Of a stretch of 64,000 bases of DNA, positions 18,588 through 27,932 are shown piece after piece (the stretch's first letter is position 1; each line of letters starts with the position of its first letter). This stretch comes from Myxococcales bacterium. GTDB taxonomy: Bacteria; Myxococcota_A; UBA9160; UBA4427. The position numbers and the translations under genes are program-made. Below the pieces are notes generated by a model. It saw only the letters and a program-made list of their open reading frames with translations, did not search any database and was not told the DNA's origin. The stretch spans positions 111,150 to 175,149 of the forward strand of contig DUBZ01000001.1 of the NCBI GenBank assembly GCA_012960035.1, read 5' to 3'.

Positions 18588-19793
18588 ATGTCCGAAAAGA
18601 ACCTCAACCAAGATCAAGCCGAATTCCAACAGTACGCCCGGGACTGGCTAGCCAACAATGCACCGCCGCCTCCGCCTGTGCGTCTGCCCATTACGGCGAT
18701 CGAAGTCATGTCGGTCGAACAGCGTGACTACCTGCAAGACTGGCAGCGCAAGTGTTACGAAGCGGGCCTGGTCGGCAGCGACGTTCCTACCGACTACGGT
18801 GGCGGCGGTAACACAGGCTTCCAGCGCATCGCGAACCAAGAAATGAGCCGGGCCGGAACGCCTTTCTTGATCAACGTCATCGGCTTGAGCATGGCGGTCC
18901 CCACCATCTTGGTGCACGGCACACACGAACAAAAACAGAAATTCGTTCCCGGTGCGCTCAGTGGGGAAGAGATCTGGTGCCAAGGGTTCAGCGAGCCAGG
19001 TGCGGGCTCTGACATGGCGAACCAACAAACCTTTGCGAAGAAGCAGGGCGACGACTGGGTGGTAAATGGTCATAAGGTTTGGACCAGCCTTGGCCACTTC
19101 GCGAAGTGGATGATTTTGATCGCACGCACGAGCCGCGAGCATAAGTACGATGGACTCACGTACTTCCTTTGTCCGATCGAAGGTCACGAGGGTGTCACCG
19201 TTCGACCGTTGGTCAAAATGACGGGAGAGACGGGCTTTAACGAAGTGCTCTTCGAAGACGCGGTCGTCTCTGACACGATGCGACTCGACGATGTCGGCAA
19301 AGGCTGGACCGTGGCGATGACCACGTTGACCCATGAGCGCGGCGCGGCCGAGGGCGCCGGTGGTGGCGGTGGAGACACGGTTCATCCGATTGAACAACTC
19401 ATCGATCTCTCGCGGTCGAGTTACCGAGACGGGAAACGGATGGCGGACGATCCCGTCATTCGCGATCGCATTGTTCAACAGGCCATCACGAACGAAGGCT
19501 TCCGTCAGTCGCAAAAACGCGCACGCGTCCCCGCTCTTGTCGATCACCCCATGCGGATCCCGTTGCAGGGGAAGGTCACGATCACTGAGCTAATTCAGAG
19601 CAACGCTCGGCTGGGGGTGGACATCGCCGGCGCAGCCTCGACGCTATACAAGCTCGACGAAGCGGCTCCTGACGCAGGCCACTGGCCGCTCGCGTATATG
19701 AATTCATACGGCAACACCATTGCCGCTGGGACGAACGAAATTCAGCGCAACATCCTGGGTGAACGCGTTCTCGGCATGGCGAAATCGAAGTAG
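18588..19793 (+). CDS. Acyl-CoA dehydrogenase, flavin-binding large subunit type (second pair)
   Basis: The 401-residue protein shows the family order: GLVGSDVPTDYGGGG, EIWCQGFSEPGAGSDMA, VNGHKVWTSLGHFA, and YGNTIAAGTNEIQRNILGER at the C-terminus. The canonical YEGT catalytic Glu is replaced by Ala (TIAAGT). A Gly-rich insert AEGAGGGGGDT near residue 260 is not common. The ATG at 18588 follows CAGGAG. The small-subunit gene starts 77 bp downstream, so this is a second two-part dehydrogenase. Confidence 0.9.
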   Translation: MSEKNLNQDQAEFQQYARDWLANNAPPPPPVRLPITAIEVMSVEQRDYLQDWQRKCYEAGLVGSDVPTDYGGGGNTGFQRIANQEMSRAGTPFLINVIGLSMAVPTILVHGTHEQKQKFVPGALSGEEIWCQGFSEPGAGSDMANQQTFAKKQGDDWVVNGHKVWTSLGHFAKWMILIARTSREHKYDGLTYFLCPIEGHEGVTVRPLVKMTGETGFNEVLFEDAVVSDTMRLDDVGKGWTVAMTTLTHERGAAEGAGGGGGDTVHPIEQLIDLSRSSYRDGKRMADDPVIRDRIVQQAITNEGFRQSQKRARVPALVDHPMRIPLQGKVTITELIQSNARLGVDIAGAASTLYKLDEAAPDAGHWPLAYMNSYGNTIAAGTNEIQRNILGERVLGMAKSK

Positions 19794-19870
19794 CCGCCCC
19801 GCGTCTCCATCCCGTTCGCAAACCGATCGACTCGGCGATCAGAAACACAGTTGCCGCGAAGGAGTTGAAC

Positions 19871-21040
19871 ATGTCAGAAGGTATTCCCGCAAAGAACTTC
19901 GGTTTTGGAGAAGACGAACAAATGCTGCGCGATGTCGCGCGCAAGTTCCTCGACGAAAAGCTTCCAGTGCAAACCCTGCGCGACCTCGTCGCACAAGATC
20001 CCGATGCCGTCTACGAGCGCGGTGAGCCCACCCGTTGGGACGAAGGCCTGTGGAAGCAAATGGTTGAACTGGGTTGGACTGGCCTTGCTGTCCCAGAAGC
20101 AAACGGGGGCCTCGGCTTTAAGCTCGCTGGAATCGTGGGGCTGGTTGAAGAACTCGGTGGGCACGCCGCACCCACGCCGCTCGTCGCGACGTTGAACGCC
20201 ACCTACGTCCTGGCCGCCTGCGATGGCGACAACGCATCAAGCCCATTGGGACAGATCGCCGACGGCACGACCGCGAGTCTAGCCATCACCGATGCCAAGG
20301 GAAGTTGGGATGCGAGCGCCTGCGACGTCAGCGCGGCATCTGACGGGGACGGCGTCGTTCTGTCCGGCACCGCTTACTTCGTCCAGGACGCCGCAAAAGC
20401 CGAATTGTTCGTGACGTTGGCCGAACGAGGCTCGGAGTTGATCCTATGCGTGGTTCGAAGTGATGCGCAGGGGGTATCCATCGAGCCTGACCATATCCAC
20501 GACTTGACCCGGGACCAGGCACGGGTGGTGTTCGACCACGTTCAAGTTGCCGCAGCGGACGTCGTGAGTGAAGAAGCGAAACCGCCTCTGGCGCGCGCCT
20601 GGGCATCGGTGTTGGTGACGGTGTCGGCAGATCTGTGTGGGTGCGCCGAGTGGCAGCTTCAAGCGACCGTCGAATATGCGAAGAATCGCAAACAGTTCGA
20701 ACACCAACTTGGCTTTTTCCAAGCAGTGAAGCACCCGCTGGTGAATGCCATGATGGAGATCGATCGCGCGCGTTCACTCGTGTACCACGCCGCAAGTTGC
20801 GTGGACGCTGGCTCAGACGAAGCCGCCACGGCCTCGCGAATGGCCAAGAGTGCAGCATCGGATGCGGGTGCGTTTATGTCTGATCGCTCGGTTCAACTCC
20901 ACGGCGGCATTGGCTTCACGTGGGAGTCCGATGTGCACCTGTTCTTCAAGCGCAGCATGCATAACCAAGCACTCTACGGTGACGGCTCGTATCAGCGCCG
21001 TCTGTTGGCAGAGACGCTGATCGGTCCGATCGAAGGCTGA
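19871..21040 (+). CDS. Acyl-CoA dehydrogenase, small/accessory subunit type (second pair)
   Basis: The 389-residue protein has the N-terminal helices (GFGEDEQMLRDVARKFLDE), LGWTGLAVPEANGGLGF, and a shortened middle domain without a clear flavin contact motif. The C-terminal RKQFEHQLGFFQAVKHPLVN and QLHGGIGFTWESDVHLFFKR match this family. Where catalytic Glu lies in MCAD it has YGDGSYQR, with Asp. The ATG at 19871 is preceded by AAGGAG. It pairs with the gene just upstream. The two genes may encode a heterotetramer for a sterol- or isoprenoid-type acyl-CoA. Confidence 0.9.
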   Translation: MSEGIPAKNFGFGEDEQMLRDVARKFLDEKLPVQTLRDLVAQDPDAVYERGEPTRWDEGLWKQMVELGWTGLAVPEANGGLGFKLAGIVGLVEELGGHAAPTPLVATLNATYVLAACDGDNASSPLGQIADGTTASLAITDAKGSWDASACDVSAASDGDGVVLSGTAYFVQDAAKAELFVTLAERGSELILCVVRSDAQGVSIEPDHIHDLTRDQARVVFDHVQVAAADVVSEEAKPPLARAWASVLVTVSADLCGCAEWQLQATVEYAKNRKQFEHQLGFFQAVKHPLVNAMMEIDRARSLVYHAASCVDAGSDEAATASRMAKSAASDAGAFMSDRSVQLHGGIGFTWESDVHLFFKRSMHNQALYGDGSYQRRLLAETLIGPIEG

Positions 21041-21092
21041 GCAAGATCCGGTCCGGTAGGTCATCCTTAGACACGTACCCGCGGAGAACAGC

Positions 21093-22121
21093 ATGAAGAC
21101 ATTGATCGAGGACTACACCAGCTTTCCCGGTGATCATTGCGGAAGCGTCGCGATGAGAGGACTCCTTCATCACTACTGCGACCTCGCGCTACCGGAAGCG
21201 GCAATCTTCGGCCTGGGAAGCGGCGTCGCCTGTGTCTACCTAGAGGCACCTGGGATGGAAAGCGGGGTTTCGATCTTTGGACGTACGATCAGCCTTGAGA
21301 CGGATCTGGGCCTAAACCTCCAAGTCGATTACCGCGAGCAGACGGAAGACGACGACGACAACGCGTGGCAAGTCGCGCGCGAAGAAGTGCTGGCCGGGCG
21401 TCCCACAATGCTGAGTGGCGACATCCTCTACCTCGACTATCGCGAGTTCAAGGTTCACTTCCCGGGGCACCGTTTTGTTCTCGTCGGTTTCGATGACGAG
21501 ATCGAAAAGGTCTTCATTGCCGATCGAATTAAACCCGAACCCGAAGCCTGCTCGTACGGCGCTTTGCGAATGAGTCGGAACCCGCCGCTGGCGCTGTCGA
21601 CGAATAATCTATGGGGACGTTTTCACGGCACCGAGGTCGGACGCTCGCTGGTTGACGCCGCTGCGGTAGCGATCGATCGCAGCGTAAAGAACATGCTGGG
21701 GAGCGCGCCGGAACCGAGTGGTGACAGCCCCTTCGCGAGTGCGGACGTTCAGGTTGTATCCGGCGTCGACGGGATCGAGCACTTTGCGCGCCAGCTCCCG
21801 GACTGGGCCAAGCGGGACGACGTTCTCGGGATTGCGGGGTTCAACGCCGCCTGCATCGAAAAATTCGGAAACGGCGGTGGAAACTTCCGGCACCTGTACG
21901 CTGGGTTCCTCGACTGGGCACACGAACTCGATCCGAAGTTGGCTCCCTCTCACGCAGGAGACTTGGCGCGGAAGGCCGCAGACAGCTGGACCGCAGCGAG
22001 CGCCTGCTTGTATCGTGTTGCAGAAGAGGGGCCATTGCCGGCGTTATTTCACGAGGCCGCGCTGCACATCAACACCGTAGCGGCGACGGAACGTCAGCTT
22101 TTCACGGAACTCGCTGATTAG
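21093..22121 (+). CDS. BtrH N-terminal / DUF4872-like protein
   Basis: The 342-residue protein begins with DYTSFPGDHCGSVAMRGLLHHY, which places an early Cys-Gly as in BtrH (the butirosin acyltransferase family, a papain-like fold). HRFVLVGFDDEIEKVFIADR, near residue 128, gives a His and a downstream Asp suited to the same triad. The C-terminal 150 residues are helical, like DUF4872. BtrH moves an acyl group from a carrier protein to an aminoglycoside. This copy sits 52 bp after an acyl-CoA dehydrogenase pair, so an acyl transfer or thioester role is possible. No peptide or carrier gene is adjacent. Confidence 0.7.
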   Translation: MKTLIEDYTSFPGDHCGSVAMRGLLHHYCDLALPEAAIFGLGSGVACVYLEAPGMESGVSIFGRTISLETDLGLNLQVDYREQTEDDDDNAWQVAREEVLAGRPTMLSGDILYLDYREFKVHFPGHRFVLVGFDDEIEKVFIADRIKPEPEACSYGALRMSRNPPLALSTNNLWGRFHGTEVGRSLVDAAAVAIDRSVKNMLGSAPEPSGDSPFASADVQVVSGVDGIEHFARQLPDWAKRDDVLGIAGFNAACIEKFGNGGGNFRHLYAGFLDWAHELDPKLAPSHAGDLARKAADSWTAASACLYRVAEEGPLPALFHEAALHINTVAATERQLFTELAD

Positions 22122-22238
22122 CTGCGCCGCACGAGCGCGTCGCAATGTTGTGTGCCCGGGGAAGCGCGAAGATGCGAAGCGAGAGCTGCGACTGACCTCA
22201 GATGTTCCCGGACGGTAATACCGCGCCGAATCTCGACC

Positions 22239-24371
22239 TCAGTTGAGGGCGATTGCAGCCTTAAAGCCGTCTTCGATCGCACCGTCCAGGTAGCCAACAC
22301 CTCCGGCATCCCCGATCACGACAACCGGCGGCCCGGCTTCGCGCAGAATCTCGACAGTTTCGGAGTTCGCAATCAGTCCCGTCGCGATCACCACGCCATC
22401 GATCTCAATCTCCTGGGCAGGTTTGTCTTGCGACGTGGGCTCGAAACGAATCGTCTTGTCCTTAATCTCGAGGACTCGGGTTTCGGAGTACAAGGAAACG
22501 CCGGCCTCGCGAAGATCGTATAAGACACGCCATCGCCGTGGATGCGCCATCTCGAGGGCAAGTACCGCCCCTTCTTCGAAGACATGAACCTCGCGACCGC
22601 GTTCCGCCATAAACTCGGCAAGTTCGGCGCCGACGAGCCCACCCCCGATGACGGCGATTCGTTTGCCCATCGGCATGTAGGCCTTCGACGCTTGACGAAG
22701 CTTCGACGGGCTGTTCGTGACACCGGTAAGGCGCCCAGCGCGCACTGCGAGCCGCGCCGTGAGCGAGAGCTGTGCCTCCACCTCGGTTGAACCTTCGCCT
22801 GTCAACAGATCGCGCAGGGTGTCGCCGTCGAAAACATGATCGCGGTCTGCACCGGGAATCCTTGACTTTTCTCGGCGCGGCCCGACCGCTGCAAGCACCA
22901 CGTCGGGAGCAAGTTCTTTGATGAACTTCGGGGTGACTTCGGTTTGCAATCGAATATCTACCGGAAGCTTCCCGATCCGCGTCTCGAGATAGTTGAGCAA
23001 GTTTTCGTTGGGCTCGTAGGGAAGGGCGGCAAAGCGAAGGGTCCCACCGAGGCTCGCACTCTTCTCGCACAAGATAACGTCGTGTCCCCGCATCGCCGCG
23101 ATACTCGCCGCTTCGAGTCCAGAGGGGCCTCCCCCGACAACCAGCACGCGCTTGGCGTTTGTGGTCTTTGACCGCAATAGGTCCGCGTATTCGATCTCGT
23201 TTGCTGCAGCCGGATTCACGGCGCATCGCACTTTCCGATCAAAGAAGGGCTGCGCGACGCAGATGTAGCAATAGATGCAGGGTCGAATTTCGTTCTGGCG
23301 ACCTTCAGCCAGTTTTTTGGGCAAGTCTGGATCGGCCAAGAGCTTGCGCCCCATCGAGATGATGTCGACTTTGCCTTCTCCAATGATGCGATTGCCTTCG
23401 TCGGGTTCGATGCGCCCGGCGGTGATCACCGGAACCGATACGTGCTCTTTGATCTTGGCAGCGAAGTCCACGAAACCCGCCATGTAATGCACGATCGGCG
23501 CCTTGGTAAACCCAGGGCCGAGCGGGTTTGCATACGCGCTGACGTGCACCGCGTCGACGCCTGCTTCTTCGAGAAGCTCCGCCCGGCGTGCTGCGTCTTC
23601 GAGGGTGATTCCGTCAGGCACGTCGAACTCAACCGCATCGATGCGCGCCCACAAAGGAAAGTCTGGCCCTACTTTCTCTCGGCATGCCCGGATCACGTTG
23701 CACAACAAGCGCGAGCGATTCCCAACGCTGCCGCCATATTCGTCCTCACGGAAGTTCCAAGCAGGCGAGTGAAACTCGGAAAAGATGTAGCCATGCGCGC
23801 CGTGAATTTCCACGGCGTCAATGCCCGCTCGTTTGGCGCGCAGGGCGGCATCGGCAAAGTCTTCGGCAAGTTGTTCCAGATCTAGCGGGGTCGCCTCATG
23901 GATGACAGGTTTTTTGCCGCCCGCGGCTTTCGCCATTAATTGGATTTCTTCGCGACTCAGGCTCAATGGTTCCGTCGATCTGGGTTGCGGCCGTGGTTGA
24001 GAGGGCATCAACAGCTCGCGACCCTGTTGCGTATCGAGACGTGCGACTTTGCCGTGGTGAGCGAGCTGAATTGCAATTTTCGAGTCGTGACGGTGAACGA
24101 CTTCGGCGAGTGCAGTGAGCCCCGGCAAGAACAAGTCGCTGGAGACACCAATTTCATGCGCGGAATTCGCACCACGGGGATAACACGCCGCGGTATTTTC
24201 ACTGATTAACAACGCCGCTCCGCCCCGTGCACGTTCTTCGTAGTAGCGCAGTGTGGGCTCGCGAATGATCCCATCGGCCTCGACGATTTCGACGCCCATC
24301 GGCGCCATCGCGATGCGATTACGAAGCTCGAGGTTGCCAATCTTGGTGGGCGACATCAGATGTTTGAGCAC
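22239..24371 (-). CDS. Fe-S NADH:flavin oxidoreductase (2,4-dienoyl-CoA reductase/TMADH-like)
   Basis: The 710-residue protein has three modules. Residues 1-350 form an old-yellow-enzyme TIM barrel (MLKHLMSPTKIGNLELRNRI, EIHGAHGYIFSEFHSP). Cys365, Cys368, Cys371 and Cys383 form the C-x2-C-x2-C-x11-C site for a [4Fe-4S] cluster. Residues 405 onward are a nucleotide-disulfide-reductase fold with GGGPSGLEAA and a second GGGLVGAELAEF for FAD and NAD(P)H. It probably reduces an enoyl-type double bond. GTG 24371 is the start, with ATG 24356 as an alternative. A palindrome lies upstream in the divergent promoter. Confidence 0.9.
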   Translation of the reverse strand: MLKHLMSPTKIGNLELRNRIAMAPMGVEIVEADGIIREPTLRYYEERARGGAALLISENTAACYPRGANSAHEIGVSSDLFLPGLTALAEVVHRHDSKIAIQLAHHGKVARLDTQQGRELLMPSQPRPQPRSTEPLSLSREEIQLMAKAAGGKKPVIHEATPLDLEQLAEDFADAALRAKRAGIDAVEIHGAHGYIFSEFHSPAWNFREDEYGGSVGNRSRLLCNVIRACREKVGPDFPLWARIDAVEFDVPDGITLEDAARRAELLEEAGVDAVHVSAYANPLGPGFTKAPIVHYMAGFVDFAAKIKEHVSVPVITAGRIEPDEGNRIIGEGKVDIISMGRKLLADPDLPKKLAEGRQNEIRPCIYCYICVAQPFFDRKVRCAVNPAAANEIEYADLLRSKTTNAKRVLVVGGGPSGLEAASIAAMRGHDVILCEKSASLGGTLRFAALPYEPNENLLNYLETRIGKLPVDIRLQTEVTPKFIKELAPDVVLAAVGPRREKSRIPGADRDHVFDGDTLRDLLTGEGSTEVEAQLSLTARLAVRAGRLTGVTNSPSKLRQASKAYMPMGKRIAVIGGGLVGAELAEFMAERGREVHVFEEGAVLALEMAHPRRWRVLYDLREAGVSLYSETRVLEIKDKTIRFEPTSQDKPAQEIEIDGVVIATGLIANSETVEILREAGPPVVVIGDAGGVGYLDGAIEDGFKAAIALN

Positions 24372-24524
24372 GGCGTCTCTCCTACTCCGGTTCGTTCGCG
24401 GCGGTCGAACTCGCGCGCGTTGTTTCCGTCCCGAATGTGTAGCGCGACTTGATCGCGAACGAACGACATGTCCCGCCCAAACGAGCTGTTAGACGGCAGC
24501 TGAATCTTCCGATCGCGTCTGACA

Positions 24525-24536
24525 GACCGATCGGTC
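24525..24536. promoter_or_regulatory. Perfect 12-bp palindrome, TetR-operator-like
   Basis: GACCGATCGGTC is a perfect palindrome inside the 328-bp gap between the divergent Fe-S oxidoreductase (start 24371) and crotonase (start 24700) genes. Operators of many TetR-family repressors have an ACCGNNCGGT-like core. No TetR gene is present nearby. The position would let one regulator control both directions. Nothing else was recognised in the gap. Confidence 0.45.
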
Positions 24537-24699
24537 CAATCTCGAGATCAAACCCATGAAATTCTTCTCGCGGACTCGGAACGTTCGCCCCTGGTCTCGC
24601 GCGAAGTGACGTGGGTCTGTTTCATACGTCTGCGTTTCCCTGTCCGCATCCCAAACTTTCAGCTCGTGTGTGCTCTGATCAACGGTAAGCTCCGACGCC

Positions 24700-25482
24700 A
24701 TGACGGGACTTATTCGGACCAGCATCGAAAACGGCATCGGAACACTTGTCTTCGATCACGAAGCGAGGCGCAACGCGATCACCGGCGAGATGTGGGACGC
24801 GATCCCTCCGGCCGTCGCTGAACTCGAAGCATCAGACGACGTGCGTGTTGTTGTCATGCGCGGTGCTGGCGAAGTGGCCTTCGTGTCGGGCGCCGATATT
24901 TCTGAGTTTGAACAGAGCCGCATCGGTGCGACCGCTGCCGAATACGACAAGCGCAATGCGCGTGCTTTTTCCGCGCTCTCTAGCATGACGAAGCCCCTGA
25001 TCGCGTCGATCCATGGATTTTGTGTCGGCGGGGGTTGTGCGATCGCACTCATGGCAGACTTCCGTTACTGCGCCGACGACGGTGTCTTCGCGATACCGGC
25101 CGCAAAGCTTGGCCTGGGTTATCACGCGAGCGGTCTTGAAGCCTTAGTCAATGTCGTAGGCCAGGCCAAAGCCCGCGAGATGTTTTTTACAGCGCGCCGC
25201 TTCGACGCCGAGGGCGCACTTCAGGCGGGGTTGGTCAACCAAGTGATCGCCAAGCACGAACTTGACGCATACGTGCTTCAAGTTGCCAACGAAATCGCGT
25301 CCAACGCGCCGCTCACAATCGCGAGCGCAAAGCTTGTCCTTGGACAAATTCGCAACACGCACGACACACCGGGCGGCGAAGACATCAAGACTTCGATTCG
25401 CACATGTTACGAGAGTGACGACTACGTCGAAGGCGTCCGGGCGTTTCTCGAAAAGCGATCTGCAAAGTTTACCGGCCACTAG
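24700..25482 (+). CDS. Enoyl-CoA hydratase/isomerase-family (crotonase) protein
   Basis: The 260-residue protein has the crotonase signatures: ARRNAITGEMWDAI, SGADISEFEQS in the oxyanion region, and GFCVGGGCAIALMADFRYC. The first catalytic Glu region of true hydratases (PEI in rat ECH) reads IPAAKLGLGYHASG, with Ala in place of Glu. The second Glu position (AREMFF) is kept. It may therefore be an isomerase, hydrolase or other crotonase activity rather than a standard hydratase. It is divergent from the Fe-S reductase, with a palindrome between them. It acts on acyl-CoA in the cytoplasm. Confidence 0.88.
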   Translation: MTGLIRTSIENGIGTLVFDHEARRNAITGEMWDAIPPAVAELEASDDVRVVVMRGAGEVAFVSGADISEFEQSRIGATAAEYDKRNARAFSALSSMTKPLIASIHGFCVGGGCAIALMADFRYCADDGVFAIPAAKLGLGYHASGLEALVNVVGQAKAREMFFTARRFDAEGALQAGLVNQVIAKHELDAYVLQVANEIASNAPLTIASAKLVLGQIRNTHDTPGGEDIKTSIRTCYESDDYVEGVRAFLEKRSAKFTGH

Positions 25483-25768
25483 GGAGTCACCGCGCGACAC
25501 ACAACAGCACAAAGGCTTCGACGAACCGCTGGTGATGCATCGCGAAGGCACCGACATCGCATACCCGGCCCGTATTGCATGCGCGTCCGAGGGGTTTTTG
25601 GATACCCAGTGTGTAAGCACCGCTCGCGTTTGAGCGAAAGCCACGGGCAACGCTTGCAGCCACATTTCGATCTGTCATACGCTCTGGCAGGGCGCAGCGC
25701 AGACATGCAGACATCACCTGCTGCTGCGATGTATATCGACGCCGACCGCGGGGCTCCAAGGAGCGAAT

Positions 25769-26992
25769 ATGTACCGGGAACTCGACCGTTATCTCATCAT
25801 TTCTTCAGACGGCCACGCGGGCTTGCCCGCCGCGCAGTATCGAGAATACGTAGACCCCGAATTCCGCGACGCCTTCGACGTCGCACTTCCGATTCAAATC
25901 GCTGCGACTGAAGCCGCCGCAAAGAGCTTTCTTGTAGACGACATCAACAAAAAATGGCGCGAAGGAAACGACTACGAACTGTCCGGCGCGTGGGACACCG
26001 ATGCGCGGATCAAGGTCATGGACGCCGACGGCATTGCTGCCGAGGTTCTCTTTCCCGACGGTGTCACCGAAATGAATGCGCCGCCGTTTGGTGCTGGCTT
26101 TTCAATGGGCACTGAAGGGGTTACGAGTGAATTGCAGTGGGCCGGTTGCCGCGCGCACAACCGCTGGCTCGCAGAATTCGTGAGCGCAGCACCGGAGCGT
26201 CGCATCGGCCTCGCATGCATCCCGGTTCTTTGGGATATCGAGCTGGCAGTGGAAGGCGTGCGTTGGGCCAAAGACAACGGTCTGCGCGGCGTCGTATTGC
26301 CGCCAATGTGGGGACGCTTCGCCCCATACCACAACGCTTGTTACGACCCCTTTTGGGAAGCGTGCCAAGAGCTCAACATGCCGATCCACTTCCATTCCGG
26401 GCCGTCACCCATCAATGACTACTTTGGGCCGATGCCACCGCCCGAAGGCTACGTACCCAACCAAGGTGCCGTTGGGATCTACATCACCGAGGTCGCGATG
26501 TGGCTTACGCGCCCCTTGACCTTCATGCTTTGGGGCGGGGTTTTCGAGCGCTTCCCGAAACTCAAGGTTGCGTTGACCGAAGGGACGTCGATTTGGGTTC
26601 CTGAATATCTCGAGCTCCTCGAACAACGATATTCCGAAACCCACTATTCGATGAAGCTCGGCGACTACCGCAGCCACCTTTCGATGTCACCGGTCGACTA
26701 CTTCAAGCGCAACGTCAAGATTGGGGCTTCTTGCATGCCGCGACGAGAAGCAGAACTACGTCACGGCACCGGAGTCCCGCAGATCATGTGGGGCAGCGAT
26801 TACCCGCACCCGGAAGGCGCGTGGCCCTTCACCCGGGAACAAGTGCACGAGACATTCCAGGGGCTCCCGGAAGACGAAGTCGGCTTGATGCTCGGCGGCA
26901 ATGCGGCTGAGTTTTATGACGTGGATGTCGAAAAGCTGGTTCCCCTCGTGGCGAAGATCGGTCCGGAAAAGGCAAGTCTGCGCCAGTCGTAG
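25769..26992 (+). CDS. Amidohydrolase family protein (PF04909 TIM-barrel type)
   Basis: The 407-residue protein begins YLIISSDGHAGLPAAQY, a short metal-binding start with DxH, then PIHFHSG near residue 206 for the next metal histidine. GSDYPHPEG, around residue 340, gives the Asp/His pair closing the active site. These are features of the 2-amino-3-carboxymuconate-semialdehyde decarboxylase / metal-dependent hydrolase group. Many members act in ring-cleavage or steroid breakdown. A paralog lies at the end of this window. The product is cytoplasmic. Confidence 0.85.
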   Translation: MYRELDRYLIISSDGHAGLPAAQYREYVDPEFRDAFDVALPIQIAATEAAAKSFLVDDINKKWREGNDYELSGAWDTDARIKVMDADGIAAEVLFPDGVTEMNAPPFGAGFSMGTEGVTSELQWAGCRAHNRWLAEFVSAAPERRIGLACIPVLWDIELAVEGVRWAKDNGLRGVVLPPMWGRFAPYHNACYDPFWEACQELNMPIHFHSGPSPINDYFGPMPPPEGYVPNQGAVGIYITEVAMWLTRPLTFMLWGGVFERFPKLKVALTEGTSIWVPEYLELLEQRYSETHYSMKLGDYRSHLSMSPVDYFKRNVKIGASCMPRREAELRHGTGVPQIMWGSDYPHPEGAWPFTREQVHETFQGLPEDEVGLMLGGNAAEFYDVDVEKLVPLVAKIGPEKASLRQS

Positions 26993-27094
26993 CCAAACAA
27001 AGTATCGAGAAACTGGAGCGCTATTGAGCTGATCGAACGACTCGCAACGAATTGTTTAAACGTGCGCAAACCAAACAAAAGGAAGCCAACGACT

Positions 27095-27880
27095 ATGAGT
27101 GACACAAATCAGGAGACGGGCCCCCAAGGCAACCCTGGCGAAATTATCAATTGGCCGATGCTCAAGATCAAGTATCCGACGACGCCAGAAGCAATCGCCG
27201 CAGTTCTGCCGCCGGGCATCGAGCCGGGCGCAAACCCGACCGTCACGCTCACGGTTTACAACTTCCCGGTCAACAACGAACCCGAGTTCGGCGTCGTGAC
27301 CGCAGTAGACGCCAGCTTCAACGGCAACGAAGGCCTCTACACGTTGGGCTACGGCATCGACCAGGAAGCCGCGATCTTCATCAGCCAGGAAACCAACGGA
27401 CAACCGAAGTATCCCTGCGCGATCAAGTTCTTCCGCATGCTCGACAAGGTCGAAGCCAAGTGTGAGCACCAGGGCTACACGTTCCTTGAATTCAGCGGCA
27501 ACGTGACCGAGACGCTCGAAAACCCCGACACGTACACCGAAGATGAATTCTGGATCAAGGTGTCGCGCAAAGTCGGCCTCGCGCCCGAGATGGGATACGA
27601 CTTCCCGCCCCACGTCGTGCGCGTGCACAGCACCTACGGGACTGCGCACATGGAGAAGATTGAAGGGAACCTGACCCTCAACGAGAGTCCCTGGGATCCG
27701 ATCAAGGAACGGCTTCCGATCACAGGCCCGGTCACCGCACATCTCTGGACCCCGATCTTCTTGGGACGTGAAATCACCCTCGACGGCAAACTCGATCCGC
27801 AGGAGTTCTGGTCCCACGTTGATGTCATTAGTGGATCACGCTGGCTTGGCCAGAACGGTGGCCCGAAGAAGGCCGCATAA
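27095..27880 (+). CDS. Acetoacetate decarboxylase-family protein
   Basis: The 261-residue protein contains QETNGQPKYPCAIKFF, which aligns with the REIWGFPKKLA region of acetoacetate decarboxylase. The Schiff-base lysine position (Lys115 in Clostridium) is kept. The neighbouring Lys116 is Tyr, and the family's catalytic Glu is not clearly visible. ADC-like proteins with this kind of change often have other activities, such as aldol or cyclisation reactions. The ATG at 27095 follows AGGAAG. It may be cotranscribed with the amidohydrolase, 103 bp upstream. Confidence 0.75.
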   Translation: MSDTNQETGPQGNPGEIINWPMLKIKYPTTPEAIAAVLPPGIEPGANPTVTLTVYNFPVNNEPEFGVVTAVDASFNGNEGLYTLGYGIDQEAAIFISQETNGQPKYPCAIKFFRMLDKVEAKCEHQGYTFLEFSGNVTETLENPDTYTEDEFWIKVSRKVGLAPEMGYDFPPHVVRVHSTYGTAHMEKIEGNLTLNESPWDPIKERLPITGPVTAHLWTPIFLGREITLDGKLDPQEFWSHVDVISGSRWLGQNGGPKKAA

Positions 27881-27932
27881 GTCGACGACTCGACCCGTTG
27901 TTTGCTGACGGGAGCGAATTGAAATCAAGGTG

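Noticed and set aside
18648..19547. 299-codon minus-strand open frame
   Set aside because: It is antisense to the acyl-CoA dehydrogenase at 18588 and shows no motif or ribosome binding site.
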